This document shows, one piece after another, positions 1 to 8,616 of a stretch of DNA of 64,000 bases (position 1 is the stretch's first letter; every line of letters starts with the position of its first letter). The stretch spans positions 1-64,000 of the forward strand of contig NZ_JADEVT010000017.1 of assembly GCF_030466625.1 (NCBI RefSeq), in the 5' to 3' direction. A program made the translations under genes and the position numbers. The notes beneath the pieces are model-generated. The model made no database searches. It saw nothing but the letters and a program-made list of their open reading frames with translations, and was not told the DNA's origin. The stretch comes from Nocardioides sp. ChNu-153. Its GTDB lineage: Bacteria; Actinomycetota; Actinomycetes; Propionibacteriales; Nocardioidaceae.

Positions 1-1
1 G

Positions 2-1396
2 GCCGCGGGCCGGGCGGGCGAGACGCCCGGGCGCCACAAGCCGCAGCTGCCCGCCGCCCCGGCGCGCCCCGAGGCCGGCCCGGCCCCCTCGGGCGCCCGG
101 CGCGTGCTCGCCGCCCAGCAGAACGACCGGATCGAGGAGGTCAAGGCCGGCGTCCACGCCCAGCTGCTGCAGCAGCTGGGCCCGCAGCTGTACGACGCGA
201 AGATGGACCAGGCCGAGCTCGACGCCCGGGTGCGCTCGGTCCTGCACGACGTGCTGGCCACGCAGGAGCGGCCGCTGAGCAACGCGGACCGCGTGCGGGT
301 CACCCAGGAGATCAGCGACGACATCCTCGGCTACGGCCCCATCGAGGTGCACCTGCGCGACCCCGAGGTCTCCGAGATCATGGTCAACGGTCCGCACCAG
401 GTGTGGGTCGAGCGCAGCGGCCGGATCGTGCCCGTGGAGTCGACGTTCGTCGACGAGGCCCACCTGCGGCGCATCATCGACAAGATCGTGTCGCGGCTCG
501 GTCGACGCGTCGACGAGTCCAGCCCGATGGTCGACGCCCGGCTGCCGGACGGCAGCCGCGTCAACGCCGTCGTGCCCCCGCTGGCGATCGACGGGTCCGC
601 GCTGACGATCCGCAAGTTCGCGGCCGACCCGCTGACGGTCGACGACCTCATCGCGTTCGGCTCGCTGACGCCGCGCACGGCGGACTTCCTCGAGGCCTGC
701 GTGCGGGGTCGCCTCAACATCATCGTGTCGGGCTCGACGGGCGCCGGGAAGACCACGACGCTCAACGTGCTCTCCTCGTTCATCCCCAGCGACGAGCGCA
801 TCGTGACGATCGAGGACGCCGCCGAGCTGCAGCTCAAACAGGATCACGTCGTGCGCCTGGAGTCGCGGCCGCCGAACGTGGAGGGCAAGGGCGAGGTCTC
901 CATCCGCGACCTCATGAAGAACAGCCTGCGCATGCGCCCCGACCGCATCATCGTCGGCGAGGTCCGCGACGCCTCGGCGCTCGACATGCTGCAGGCGATG
1001 AGCACGGGCCACGACGGCTCCATCGCCACCGCCCACTCCAACGGCCCGCGCGACACGCTGTCCCGGATCGAGACCATGGTGCTGATGGCGGGCATGGACC
1101 TGCCGATGCGCGCCATCCGCGAGCAGATGGCCTCGGCGATCGACCTGATCGTGCACCAGACCCGCCTCAAGGACGGCTCGCGCCACATCACCCACATCAC
1201 CGAGGTGGAGCGGATGGAGGGCGACGTCGTCACGCTCCAGGACATCTTCGTCTACGACCACGGCGCCGGGTTCGACGCGACGGGTCGCTCGCTGGGGCGC
1301 CTCAGGTCGACCGGCCTGCGGCCGAAGTTCCTGGAGAAGATGACGTACCACGACGTCACCGTCGACCCCATGCTCTTCGCCATGGACAGGTTCTGA
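2..1396 (+). CDS. tadA: TadA/CpaF-family secretion ATPase of the Tad (Flp) pilus, 5' end cut by the window edge
   Basis: Cytoplasmic hexameric ATPase that powers Flp pilus assembly at the inner face of the membrane. The frame is open to the left edge, so the N-terminus is missing; a GTG at 104 lies inside a Pro/Ala-rich linker and is probably not the true start. Counting from that GTG, an N-terminal helical region with a DILGYGPIE box is followed by the Walker A motif GSTGAGKTTT near residue 208, the Walker B-like RIIVGEVRD and the TAHSNG histidine box. All catalytic motifs expected of CpaF are present. The stop overlaps the ATG of the next gene (TGATG), so it is translationally coupled to the VWA-TadB fusion. 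Identification by family motifs is secure; the secreted substrate is presumably the Flp pilins encoded at 6.85–7.3 kb. Confidence 0.93.
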   Translation, partial: AAGRAGETPGRHKPQLPAAPARPEAGPAPSGARRVLAAQQNDRIEEVKAGVHAQLLQQLGPQLYDAKMDQAELDARVRSVLHDVLATQERPLSNADRVRVTQEISDDILGYGPIEVHLRDPEVSEIMVNGPHQVWVERSGRIVPVESTFVDEAHLRRIIDKIVSRLGRRVDESSPMVDARLPDGSRVNAVVPPLAIDGSALTIRKFAADPLTVDDLIAFGSLTPRTADFLEACVRGRLNIIVSGSTGAGKTTTLNVLSSFIPSDERIVTIEDAAELQLKQDHVVRLESRPPNVEGKGEVSIRDLMKNSLRMRPDRIIVGEVRDASALDMLQAMSTGHDGSIATAHSNGPRDTLSRIETMVLMAGMDLPMRAIREQMASAIDLIVHQTRLKDGSRHITHITEVERMEGDVVTLQDIFVYDHGAGFDATGRSLGRLRSTGLRPKFLEKMTYHDVTVDPMLFAMDRF

Positions 1397-3351
1397 TGCC
1401 CCACCCCCGCTCCCTCCCGCGGGCCGCGACGCTGACCGGCGCCGTGCTGCTCGGCGTGCTCGCGCTCGGCGCGGCCCCCCCGTCCGCCGGCGCGGCCGAG
1501 CCGGGCGAGGTCTCGATCGACCTGATGGAGGCCGGCGAGGACTCGCTGCGCGTCCTCGTCTCCCTGCCCGACGGCGCCGTGGCCGACCTGGACGAGGTCG
1601 CGGTCACCCTCGACGGCGAGGACGCGGAGGTGGCGGCCTCCGTCGCGGGCGACCAGGTCCGTCGTACCGCCGTGCTCGCGATCGACACCAGCACCTCGAT
1701 GGCGGGCGAGCGGATCGAGGCCGCCGAGGCGGCCGCGCGCACCTTCGTCGCGTCGGTCCCCGACGACCTGTTCGTCGGCGTTGTCACGTTCGACGGCGAG
1801 GCGCGCACCGTCCTGCAGCCCACCCAGGACCGGGCGGCGGCCACCGCGGCCGTCACCGACCTGGAGATGGACGAGGACACCGCCCTGTACGACGGCGTCC
1901 AGGCCGCCGTCGCGCTGACCGGCACCGAGGGCGCCCGGCAGGTGCTCCTGCTCTCCGACGGCCAGGACAGCGTGGGCGGCTCGCTGCCCGCCGCGGTCGA
2001 GACGCTGCGCTCGTCCGGCGTGCGCGTCGACGCCGTCGCGCTCGACGACGACGCCTCGCCGCAGGCGCTGACCGACCTCGCCGTCGCGTCCGGCGGCACG
2101 CTGGTGGCCGCCGACCCCGACAGCCTCGCCGGCGTCTTCGCCGGGCAGGCGGAGACGCTCGCCAACCAGCTCGTCCTCGACGTCACCGTCCCGCCGGGCG
2201 TGGACTCCGCGACGGCGCCCATCGCCGTCAGCGTCGGCACGACGGGGGGTCAGGCGCTCGCGGCCTCCGCCCTCGCCCCGCTCGGCGACCTCGGCTCCGC
2301 GGCGGCCCCGCAGGGCCCCGACCTCGCCGCGGCACCGTCCTCGGGCTCCGGCACGACGCTCCCCTCCTGGGCCATGTACGCCGGCGTCGGCGTCTTCGGG
2401 GTCGGCATCCTCGGCGCGCTCGCCCTCGCCGCCGCGCCCCGGCGCCGGGGACCGATGACCGCGGAGGAGCGGGTCACGACGTACACCGAGGCCGTCCGCG
2501 CCACGAGCCCCGGCCGCCCGGCGGAGAGCACCCGACGCGACCCCGACGCGGCCCTCACCCAGGCGAAGGACGCCGCCACCCAGGTGCTGCGACGCAACCA
2601 GGGGCTCGAGTCGGCGATCTCGGCCCGCCTCGAGGGCGCCGGCAGCGCGCTCAAGCCCGCCGAGTGGCTGCTCGTGCACGTGGCCGTGTTCGTGGGCGCG
2701 GGCATCGTCGGACTGCTCGTCGGCGGGGGCAACCTGCTGATCGGCCTGCTGTTCCTGGCGGCCGGGGCGGTGCTCCCGTGGGTCTACCTCGGGCGGCGAC
2801 GGACGAAGCGGCGCAAGCGGTTCGACTCCGCCCTGCCCGACACGCTGCAGCTCATGTCCGGCGCCCTCTCCGCGGGCCTCTCGCTGGCCCAGGCCTGCGA
2901 CACGATCGCGCGCGACGGCCAGGAGCCCGTCGCGAGCGAGTTCAAGCGGGTACTGGTGGAGACACGCCTCGGTGTGGGCGTCGAGGACGCGTTGACCGAC
3001 GTGGCCGACCGCTTCGAGAGCAAGGACTTCCGATGGGTGGTGATGGCGATCCGCATCCAGCGCGAGGTCGGCGGCAACCTGTCGGAGCTGCTGCAGACGG
3101 TGGCGGGCACGATGCGCGAGCGGGAGTACCTGCGCCGCCAGGTGCAGTCGCTGTCGGCGGAGGGGCGGATGTCGGCCGTCATCCTGGCCGTGCTGCCGCC
3201 CGGGTTCATGCTGTTCCAGCTGGTCGCCCAGCCGGCGTACATCATGCCGCTCTTCGTCGACCCGCGCGGGTGGGTGGTCCTCGGGGCCGGTGTGCTGCTC
3301 CTGGCCCTCGGGGTGTTCTGGATGAGCCGCATGGTCAAGGTGGAGGTCTGA
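1396..3351 (+). CDS. TadB-like type II secretion F protein fused to a secreted von Willebrand factor A domain
   Basis: Inner-membrane platform protein of the Tad pilus with an extra N-terminal adhesion-type domain (651 aa). Residues 1–34 look like a Sec signal peptide ending in AGAA. A VWA domain follows, with an intact MIDAS start (DTSTS near residue 97) and a second acidic cluster (LLLSDGQDS). A transmembrane helix lies near 325–347, then a basic linker, two hydrophobic helices near 430–475, a T2SSF cytoplasmic domain (about 475–590) and two C-terminal helices. Ordinary TadB proteins are about 300 aa and lack the VWA part. The topology places the VWA domain outside the membrane. The ATG overlaps the tadA stop, and tadC follows after one base. 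Function of the VWA part is inferred only (metal-dependent adhesion or pilin handling). Confidence 0.88.
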   Translation: MPHPRSLPRAATLTGAVLLGVLALGAAPPSAGAAEPGEVSIDLMEAGEDSLRVLVSLPDGAVADLDEVAVTLDGEDAEVAASVAGDQVRRTAVLAIDTSTSMAGERIEAAEAAARTFVASVPDDLFVGVVTFDGEARTVLQPTQDRAAATAAVTDLEMDEDTALYDGVQAAVALTGTEGARQVLLLSDGQDSVGGSLPAAVETLRSSGVRVDAVALDDDASPQALTDLAVASGGTLVAADPDSLAGVFAGQAETLANQLVLDVTVPPGVDSATAPIAVSVGTTGGQALAASALAPLGDLGSAAAPQGPDLAAAPSSGSGTTLPSWAMYAGVGVFGVGILGALALAAAPRRRGPMTAEERVTTYTEAVRATSPGRPAESTRRDPDAALTQAKDAATQVLRRNQGLESAISARLEGAGSALKPAEWLLVHVAVFVGAGIVGLLVGGGNLLIGLLFLAAGAVLPWVYLGRRRTKRRKRFDSALPDTLQLMSGALSAGLSLAQACDTIARDGQEPVASEFKRVLVETRLGVGVEDALTDVADRFESKDFRWVVMAIRIQREVGGNLSELLQTVAGTMREREYLRRQVQSLSAEGRMSAVILAVLPPGFMLFQLVAQPAYIMPLFVDPRGWVVLGAGVLLLALGVFWMSRMVKVEV

Positions 3352-3352
3352 G

Positions 3353-4285
3353 ATGACGATGCTCCTCGTGCTCGGCGGGGTGCTCCTCGCCGCCGCCCTC
3401 GTCGTGGCCTGGCTGGCCGTCGGACGCGCCGAGGCCGAGGCCGGGGGCATCACGCGCTCGCTGGCCCTCCTCGAGGCCATGGGTAGCGCCCCGGACGAGC
3501 TGAAGCAGGACGTCGACAAGTCGTTCGACGAGCGCGTGCTGACACCTCTCCTCGAGCGCTTCAACCGGGTCGGGCGCCGCCTGACGGGGGGCGAGTCCCG
3601 GGGGCGGATCCAGCGCAAGCTCGACCTCGCCGGAGGACCCGTGGGCTGGACGGTCGACAAGGTCGCGTCCAGCAAGGTGGGCGGTGCCGTGGCCGGCTTC
3701 GTCGGAGGGTGTCTGCTCGCCCTGCTGCTGAGCCCCCGGCCTGCCCTGGCCCTCCTGCTCGTCGTCGGCGCCGGCGTGCTCGGCTTCTACGCCGTGGACC
3801 TCTGGCTCTACCAGCGCGCCTACGACCGGCGCGAGCGGATGCAGCGGGACCTGGCGGACGCCATCGACCTCCTCACCATCAGCGTCGAGGCCGGCCTGGG
3901 CTTCGACGCCGCGCTGCAGCAGGTCGCGCGCAACACGGACGGGCCGGTGGCCGAGGAGTTCGCCCGCATGCTGCGGGAGATGCAGCTGGGCAAGAGCCGG
4001 CGAGCGGCCCTCGAGGCACTACGCGACCGGTCGCCGATCGAGGACCTCAACGCATTCGTCGGGGCCCTCGTGCAGGCCGACGCCTTCGGTGCCCCCATCG
4101 GCCAGGTGCTCCGCACCCAGGCGGGCGAGATCCGCGTGAAGCGCCGTCAGCACGCCGAGAAGCGGGCCCAGCAGGTGCCCGTCAAGATCATGGTGCCGCT
4201 CGTGCTCTTCATCCTCCCGTGCCTGTTCATCGTCGTCATCGGGCCGGCGGCCCTGTCCATCATCGACTCGGGATTCGGTGGCTAG
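3353..4285 (+). CDS. tadC: TadC-like type II secretion F family protein
   Basis: Second inner-membrane platform subunit of the Tad pilus machine (310 aa), expected to pair with the TadB-like protein and dock on the TadA ATPase. An N-terminal transmembrane helix (residues 1–22) is followed by a charged stretch, two helices near 105–150, a T2SSF domain with DAIDLLTISVEAGLGFDAAL, and a C-terminal hydrophobic hairpin (MVPLVLFILPCLFIVVIGPA). This arrangement and length fit the family. It starts one base after the preceding stop and its last codons overlap the GTG of the sensor kinase by 8 bp, so pilus platform and two-component genes form one transcriptional unit. Confidence 0.9.
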   Translation: MTMLLVLGGVLLAAALVVAWLAVGRAEAEAGGITRSLALLEAMGSAPDELKQDVDKSFDERVLTPLLERFNRVGRRLTGGESRGRIQRKLDLAGGPVGWTVDKVASSKVGGAVAGFVGGCLLALLLSPRPALALLLVVGAGVLGFYAVDLWLYQRAYDRRERMQRDLADAIDLLTISVEAGLGFDAALQQVARNTDGPVAEEFARMLREMQLGKSRRAALEALRDRSPIEDLNAFVGALVQADAFGAPIGQVLRTQAGEIRVKRRQHAEKRAQQVPVKIMVPLVLFILPCLFIVVIGPAALSIIDSGFGG

Positions 4286-5882
4286 GGGCATCACCCGTCC
4301 CGCGCCCGTCCACTTCGCGACGGGCGCCCTGACCCGTGTGCTCGGCCTCGTCACCATCGGGGTCCCCGCGGTCGTCGCGGGCGACACCGACGGCCTCGTC
4401 GTCGTGATGGCCTTCGCCGTCATCTGGGCGGTCGCCATCACCCTCTCGGCGACGACGCGCATCCCCGTCCTCGCCGCGCTGACCGCCGAGGCGGTCGCGG
4501 TCTCCGCCGCCTGCGGCTTCGCCCTCGACCGCACGGGCCTCATCCACGCCGCCGCGCTGGCGGTCGTCCCGTTCCTCGGTGGCCTGCGAAAGGGCGTCCG
4601 GGGGTTGGTCCTGGTGATCCTCGTCCAGGTGGGGACGCTGCTCAGCGTCGTCGCGGCCCTCGTCGGCACCGTCGACGCGGGGCTGCTGGCACAGCTCGTC
4701 GCGGGGTACGTCGTGGCCCTGGGGCTGGGCCTCCTCGGCTGCTTCGTGCGCAACGCCCAAGCCTCGAGCGAGGAGCTGACGCCCTACCGCGACGCTCGCG
4801 TGCTCCTGGAGCAGCTGCTCGAGCTCTCCGACGTGCTCGACGCCGGGCTCGACGCGCCCTCGATCGGGGCCCGGGTGATCTCCGCGTTCCAGGATGCAGT
4901 CCCGGCGACCAGGGTCTCGCTGTGGGTCGTGGTCGACGGGGAGATCCGGCCGCTCGTCACGGGCTCCCTCCTGGAGGCCCCCGACCACGGCTCCCGCACC
5001 GCCGCGGACGCCCCGCTCGATCTCACGCAGGTCCTGTCGAGCGGCCGTCCCGTCGTGCTGGGAAGCCGGTTCGCCGTGCGCCCCGTCGGGGTGGCGGGAC
5101 GGGCGGTGCTGCTCGAGGGCGAGTGCTCCCCCACCCTGCCGACGACCCGGCGCTCGCTCGAGCAGCAGCTGCAGGCCGCTGCGGACGGGCTGCGGCGGCT
5201 CACCGCCCAGCTCGACACCGCGCTCATCTTCGGCGAGGTCAACCTGGCCGCGACCCGCAACGAGCGGCGGCGGCTGGCCCGCGAGATGCACGACGGCGTG
5301 GCCCAGGACATCGCGTCGATGGGCTACCTCCTCGACGCCGTCGCCGCCGGGGACCTGCCCGACGACGTACGTCCCCAGGTCGAGCTGCTGCGCGCCACGA
5401 TCAGCCGCGTCGTCAGCGAGGTGCGGGCGTCCGTCACCGCGCTGCGGATGGACGTCGACGCCAACCAGAGCCTGGGTGAGGCCATCTCGGGCCTGGCCCG
5501 ACGACTGAGCGACTCCTCCGGCATCTCCATCCGCTGCACCGTCGACGAGCGCACGGCCCGCCTGCGCCCCGAGGTCGAGGCCGAGCTGCTCCGCATCGCC
5601 CAGGAGGCGATGACCAACGCGGTCAAGCACTCCGAGGCCTCGGAGATCGACGTCGAGTGCCTCGTCGACGCACCCCGTGCCCGCATCGTGGTGCGCGACA
5701 ACGGGCGAGGCCTGGGGCCCCGCCGGGCGGATTCGCACGGCCTCACCATCATGCGGGAGCGGGCCACGCTCGTCGGCGCGTCGCTGACCATCGACAGCAG
5801 CCACCTCGGCACCGTCGTCTACGTTTCCCTCGGGTCGCGCCGCGGCGCGATCCGAGGAGCACCGGAAGGAGCACTGTCATGA
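4278..5882 (+). CDS. NarL/DesK-type sensor histidine kinase
   Basis: Membrane sensor kinase of 534 aa, partner of the response regulator that overlaps its stop codon (ATGA). It begins with GTG overlapping the tadC end. Residues 1–155 hold four to six hydrophobic helices, followed by a GAF-like region (about 175–290). The HisKA_3 dimerisation box ARNERRRLAREMHDGVAQ has the phospho-acceptor His near residue 337. The HATPase region includes EAMTNAVKHSEA (N box) and VRDNGRGLG (G1 box). Its position inside the tad operon suggests that it senses an envelope or surface cue and adjusts pilus or target gene expression; the ligand is unknown. Confidence 0.9.
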   Translation: MARGITRPAPVHFATGALTRVLGLVTIGVPAVVAGDTDGLVVVMAFAVIWAVAITLSATTRIPVLAALTAEAVAVSAACGFALDRTGLIHAAALAVVPFLGGLRKGVRGLVLVILVQVGTLLSVVAALVGTVDAGLLAQLVAGYVVALGLGLLGCFVRNAQASSEELTPYRDARVLLEQLLELSDVLDAGLDAPSIGARVISAFQDAVPATRVSLWVVVDGEIRPLVTGSLLEAPDHGSRTAADAPLDLTQVLSSGRPVVLGSRFAVRPVGVAGRAVLLEGECSPTLPTTRRSLEQQLQAAADGLRRLTAQLDTALIFGEVNLAATRNERRRLAREMHDGVAQDIASMGYLLDAVAAGDLPDDVRPQVELLRATISRVVSEVRASVTALRMDVDANQSLGEAISGLARRLSDSSGISIRCTVDERTARLRPEVEAELLRIAQEAMTNAVKHSEASEIDVECLVDAPRARIVVRDNGRGLGPRRADSHGLTIMRERATLVGASLTIDSSHLGTVVYVSLGSRRGAIRGAPEGALS

Positions 5883-6577
5883 CCGCACACCCCGACGAGG
5901 TCCGGTCCGGCGTCCCCGGGGAGGCGGCGGGTGAGGCCATCCGGGTCGTGCTGGTGGACGACCACGAGCTCATCCGGGCCGGCTTGGCCGCCGCGTTCAT
6001 GCGCGACCCCGGCATGCGGGTGGTCGGCCAGGCGGGCTCGGTGACGGAGGCGCTGGACGTCATCGCGGCCACCGAGCCCGACGTCGTCGTCACCGATCTC
6101 CAGCTGCCCGACGGCACCGGCATCGACATCGTGCGCCGGTGCCGGGGCGACTCCGCCGAGATCGGCCTCGTGCTGCTCACGATGCACTCGGGCGACGACC
6201 AGATCTTCGCGGCCATGGAAGCGGGGGCCTCCGGGTTCGTCGGCAAGGACGCCCCGGCGGCCGAGGTCGTGCGGACCGCTGCCCACGCCGCCCGCTCGCC
6301 GCGCACGTTCGTGTGCGCCGGCCTGGCCCAGGCCATGGTGCGCCGCATGTCGGGCGAGTCGACGCGGCTCTCCGAGCGCGAGCACGACATCCTCGTGCTG
6401 CTCGCCGACGGCCTCGGCACCCAGCAGATCGCCCGCCGGCTCCACGTCAGCGAGTCGACGGCGAAGTCCCACATCGCCCGGATCTACCAGAAGCTCGGCG
6501 CCACGAACCGCGCCCAGGCGGTGGTGACGGCCATGCGGATCGGGCTGCTGTCCAGCGTGCAGCCGCCGCGCGCCTGA
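5879..6577 (+). CDS. NarL/LuxR-family response regulator
   Basis: DNA-binding response regulator (232 aa). The receiver domain (about residues 22–135) has the acidic pair VDDHE, the phospho-acceptor Asp in VVTDLQLPDG, the switch Thr in LLTMHSG and the conserved Lys in GFVGKDAP. The LuxR-type HTH (about 165–228) is intact: LSEREHDILVLLADGLGTQQIA followed by SESTAKSHIARIYQKLGA. The ATG overlaps the kinase stop by 4 bp. An in-frame upstream extension inside the kinase gene is ignored because it lacks domain content. Likely targets include the pilin genes just downstream, whose upstream region holds repeated GACCTA motifs (inference). Confidence 0.92.
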   Translation: MTAHPDEVRSGVPGEAAGEAIRVVLVDDHELIRAGLAAAFMRDPGMRVVGQAGSVTEALDVIAATEPDVVVTDLQLPDGTGIDIVRRCRGDSAEIGLVLLTMHSGDDQIFAAMEAGASGFVGKDAPAAEVVRTAAHAARSPRTFVCAGLAQAMVRRMSGESTRLSEREHDILVLLADGLGTQQIARRLHVSESTAKSHIARIYQKLGATNRAQAVVTAMRIGLLSSVQPPRA

Positions 6578-6627
6578 GAGCGCCGGCGCCACCGCTGCGG
6601 ACACCGAGCCCGCACACGGGTGTCCGG

Positions 6628-6674
6628 TAGGTCGCCCGCGCGCGCCAGGGGCGGGACCTAGGTGGTGGGACCTA
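6628..6674. repeat. Cluster of GACCTA/TAGGTC hexamers upstream of the pilin genes
   Basis: Within the 272-bp gap between the response regulator and the first Flp gene, TAGGTC occurs at 6628–6633 and GACCTA at 6655–6660 and 6669–6674; a related GTCCTA sits at 6715–6720. A-T-containing hexamers recurring this closely are unusual in so GC-rich a sequence. They may be an operator for the adjacent NarL-type regulator. A weak inverted repeat (GGACACC/GGTGTCC, 6599–6625) just after the regulator stop may end its transcript. I see no gene in this gap. Confidence 0.35.
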
Positions 6675-6849
6675 TGGCCCCCCGGTCGGTGAAGGGGCGG
6701 GACGTGGGCCGAAGGTCCTAGTCATTCCGCGTCAGCGAGGTGCGGACGTTCACTCGATGTCCCGGGGGGTCGTCGCGTCGCAGGATTGGGTCAACGCCGG
6801 GGAGACCCGGTCGAACCCCCGAAGCTCCACCTCCCCGAAAGGCACCCCC

Positions 6850-7032
6850 ATGATCGAGTTCCTCTCCATCCTCCTCGGCGCCCAGAAGTCCAAGATGGAC
6901 CAGCGCGGCGCCTCCGCCGTCGAGTACGGCCTGCTCGTGGCCCTCATCGCGGTGGCCATCATCGCCGCGGTGGTCCTCCTCAGCGGCTCCATCTCCGGCA
7001 TCTTCACCAAGGCCAGCAGCTCCATCAAGTGA
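6850..7032 (+). CDS. flp: Flp/Fap family class IVb pilin
   Basis: Small major-pilin precursor of 60 aa. The chosen ATG at 6850 is preceded by a GAAAGG ribosome-binding site; a longer reading from 6757 has no pilin-like content. The N-terminal leader is followed by RGASAVEYGLLVALIAVAIIAAVVLL, the classical Flp signature: a Gly-Ala before the mature hydrophobic helix, with Glu at +5 and Tyr next to it. The short tail is SGSISGIFTKASSSIK. It is followed by a 13-bp perfect hairpin that may limit read-through into the second pilin gene. A prepilin peptidase is not in this window and must be encoded elsewhere. Confidence 0.92.
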   Translation: MIEFLSILLGAQKSKMDQRGASAVEYGLLVALIAVAIIAAVVLLSGSISGIFTKASSSIK

Positions 7033-7047
7033 CCTGAGCTCGGCTGG

Positions 7048-7086
7048 AGCGGGGCGGACCACACCCGGTAGGGGGTCCGCCCCGCT
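7048..7086 (+). terminator. Strong hairpin between the two Flp pilin genes
   Basis: AGCGGGGCGGACC at 7048–7060 pairs perfectly with 7074–7086 across a 13-nt loop. There is no long U tract. It begins 15 nt after the stop of the first pilin gene, so it could terminate, attenuate or 3'-stabilise that short, presumably abundant mRNA, giving unequal amounts of the two pilins. Confidence 0.6.
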
Positions 7087-7124
7087 CTGCATTTCCGAGC
7101 GGAGACGACTCGAGTGAGGCCACG

Positions 7125-7301
7125 TTGAACCCACCACGGAAGCCTGCCACGCGCCGCGACCAGCGCGGCGCCACGAGCGCCGAGTACGCGCTCCTCGTCT
7201 CGCTCGTCGCCGTCGCCCTCATCGCCGCAGTGCTGGTGTTCGGCGGCGCCGTCGACGGCCTCTTCGACACCTCGGGCTCGCGCGTCTCCGACCTGCCCTA
7301 G
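7125..7301 (+). CDS. Second, very small Flp-family pilin (TTG start)
   Basis: 58-aa protein translated from TTG at 7125, five bases after a GTGAGG ribosome-binding site; the GTG at 7114 is out of frame and stops at once. The sequence RRDQRGATSAEYALLVSLVA carries the Flp processing and helix signature (Gly-Ala, then Ser-Ala-Glu-Tyr) followed by VALIAAVLVFGGAVDGLF. It resembles the first pilin in layout but has a more basic leader and a different tail, so it may be a minor pilin. Its stop codon TAG overlaps by two bases the stop of the converging M48 peptidase gene (the palindrome CTAG at 7298–7301). Confidence 0.8.
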   Translation: MNPPRKPATRRDQRGATSAEYALLVSLVAVALIAAVLVFGGAVDGLFDTSGSRVSDLP

Positions 7302-8575
7302 TCCCGGTCCCATCCCCGCGCCACCGCGATCCGCTCCATGGTCGTCGGGTGGCTGCCGAACCAGAACTGGCCCCAGGTCGACGGCGTGGGGTCCGCGACG
7401 GCCCGGACGGCGAGCTCGCGCTGCAGCGCCACGAGCGCCTCCGGGGCGTCGGTCGTCTCCAGGGCCACCACGTCGGCCCGCCGCTCCACCTGCCGGCTGA
7501 TGCCGTTCTGCACGGGCGCCACCAGGACGGTGCCGACGGCGAGCAGGGCCAGCACGAGCGGCACGACGGCCGGGTCGGCCATGCCGGAGGCCCCGCCCCG
7601 GCGGCGCAGGGCCGGCGTACCGACGAGGGCGGCCAGCAGGCCGACGCCCACCACCGCGCCGGCGGCACCGAGGGCGGTGCCGACCGCGACGTCGTGGTTC
7701 TTCGCGTGCGCCAGCTCGTGGGCGACGACCGACAGCAGCGCCTCGCGCGGCAGCGCCTGCACGGCCGTGTCGTAGAGCACGACCCGGCGGGTCCCGCCCA
7801 GGCCGGAGACGTAGGCGTTGAGCGTCGTGGTGCGCCGCGACGCGTCGGCGACGAGCACGTCGTCGACGGGGACGCCCTCCGTGGCGGCCACCTCCTCGAT
7901 CTGCGTGCGCAGCTCGCCGGCGGGCAGGGGCGTGAAGTCGTTCGACAGCGGCTCGACGAGCACGGGGTAGGCGAACGAGCCCAGACCCACCAGCACGGCC
8001 GCCAGGCCCGCGGCCACCCCGGGCCACGCCCGGGGCCACCGCCGGGCGCAGGCCACGACGACGAGGAGCACGACGGAGGTGCCGACCACGTTCACCCCGA
8101 CACCCGTGGCCACGTCCCGCAGGTAGTCGCCCCACCCCTGCGTCGAGAGCCCCTCCGAGACCCGCCGCCGCCACAGGGCGATGCCGAACGGCAGCGTCAC
8201 CAGCCGGCCGATGACCGCCAGCGCCAGCACGCCCAGGGGCACCTGCACGCACCACGGCCCCGGCAGGCGACGGACGAGCGCCGCCCCACGTCGGCCGAGC
8301 CCCAGCCACAGGGCCAGGAGCGTCGACACGGCCAGCGAGGTCCAGCTGACCGCGCGGCTGTAGGCACCCAGCGCCTCGCCCCGTGCGACCTGCTCCGCGC
8401 TCAGCACGGTCGTCGGGTCGACCGGGTCCGGCACTCCCCCGGGCACCGGGTGCCACGGCACCAGCAGGGCGGCCAGGGCCACGAACGCGACCGCGCCGAC
8501 GGCCGCCACCACCAGCCCGGTACGACGAGACCCCCGCTCCCGCGCGGGTGCGCGGAGGGCGGGGGTCTCGGTCAC
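7298..8575 (-). CDS. M48-family (Ste24/HtpX-like) integral membrane zinc metallopeptidase
   Basis: Membrane protease of 425 aa, larger than HtpX and of CAAX-protease (Ste24) layout. After a cytoplasmic start come several transmembrane helices (around residues 18–38, 75–95, 110–130, 155–190), then the catalytic motif SVVAHELAHAKNHD (HExxH), two further helices and a third zinc-ligand region near VERRADVVALE. The C-terminal STWGQFWFGSHPTTMERIA motif is typical of the family. The GTG at 8575 is the only sensible start before the first helix; its ribosome-binding site is weak. It converges on the second Flp gene with overlapping stop codons. Physiological substrate unknown. Confidence 0.88.
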   Translation of the reverse strand: MTETPALRAPARERGSRRTGLVVAAVGAVAFVALAALLVPWHPVPGGVPDPVDPTTVLSAEQVARGEALGAYSRAVSWTSLAVSTLLALWLGLGRRGAALVRRLPGPWCVQVPLGVLALAVIGRLVTLPFGIALWRRRVSEGLSTQGWGDYLRDVATGVGVNVVGTSVVLLVVVACARRWPRAWPGVAAGLAAVLVGLGSFAYPVLVEPLSNDFTPLPAGELRTQIEEVAATEGVPVDDVLVADASRRTTTLNAYVSGLGGTRRVVLYDTAVQALPREALLSVVAHELAHAKNHDVAVGTALGAAGAVVGVGLLAALVGTPALRRRGGASGMADPAVVPLVLALLAVGTVLVAPVQNGISRQVERRADVVALETTDAPEALVALQRELAVRAVADPTPSTWGQFWFGSHPTTMERIAVARGWDRD

Positions 8576-8616
8576 GACGGCCAACTGTGCCAGCCGACGG
8601 CAACTGCCGCGGCGGC

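Noticed and set aside
331..837. 168-codon minus-strand frame inside tadA
   Set aside because: Ser/Thr/Arg-rich antisense shadow without domain or ribosome-binding site.
1252..3675. 807-codon open frame on the minus strand across the tad genes
   Set aside because: Antisense shadow caused by high GC; Arg/Gly/His-rich composition, no domains, covers three well-supported genes.
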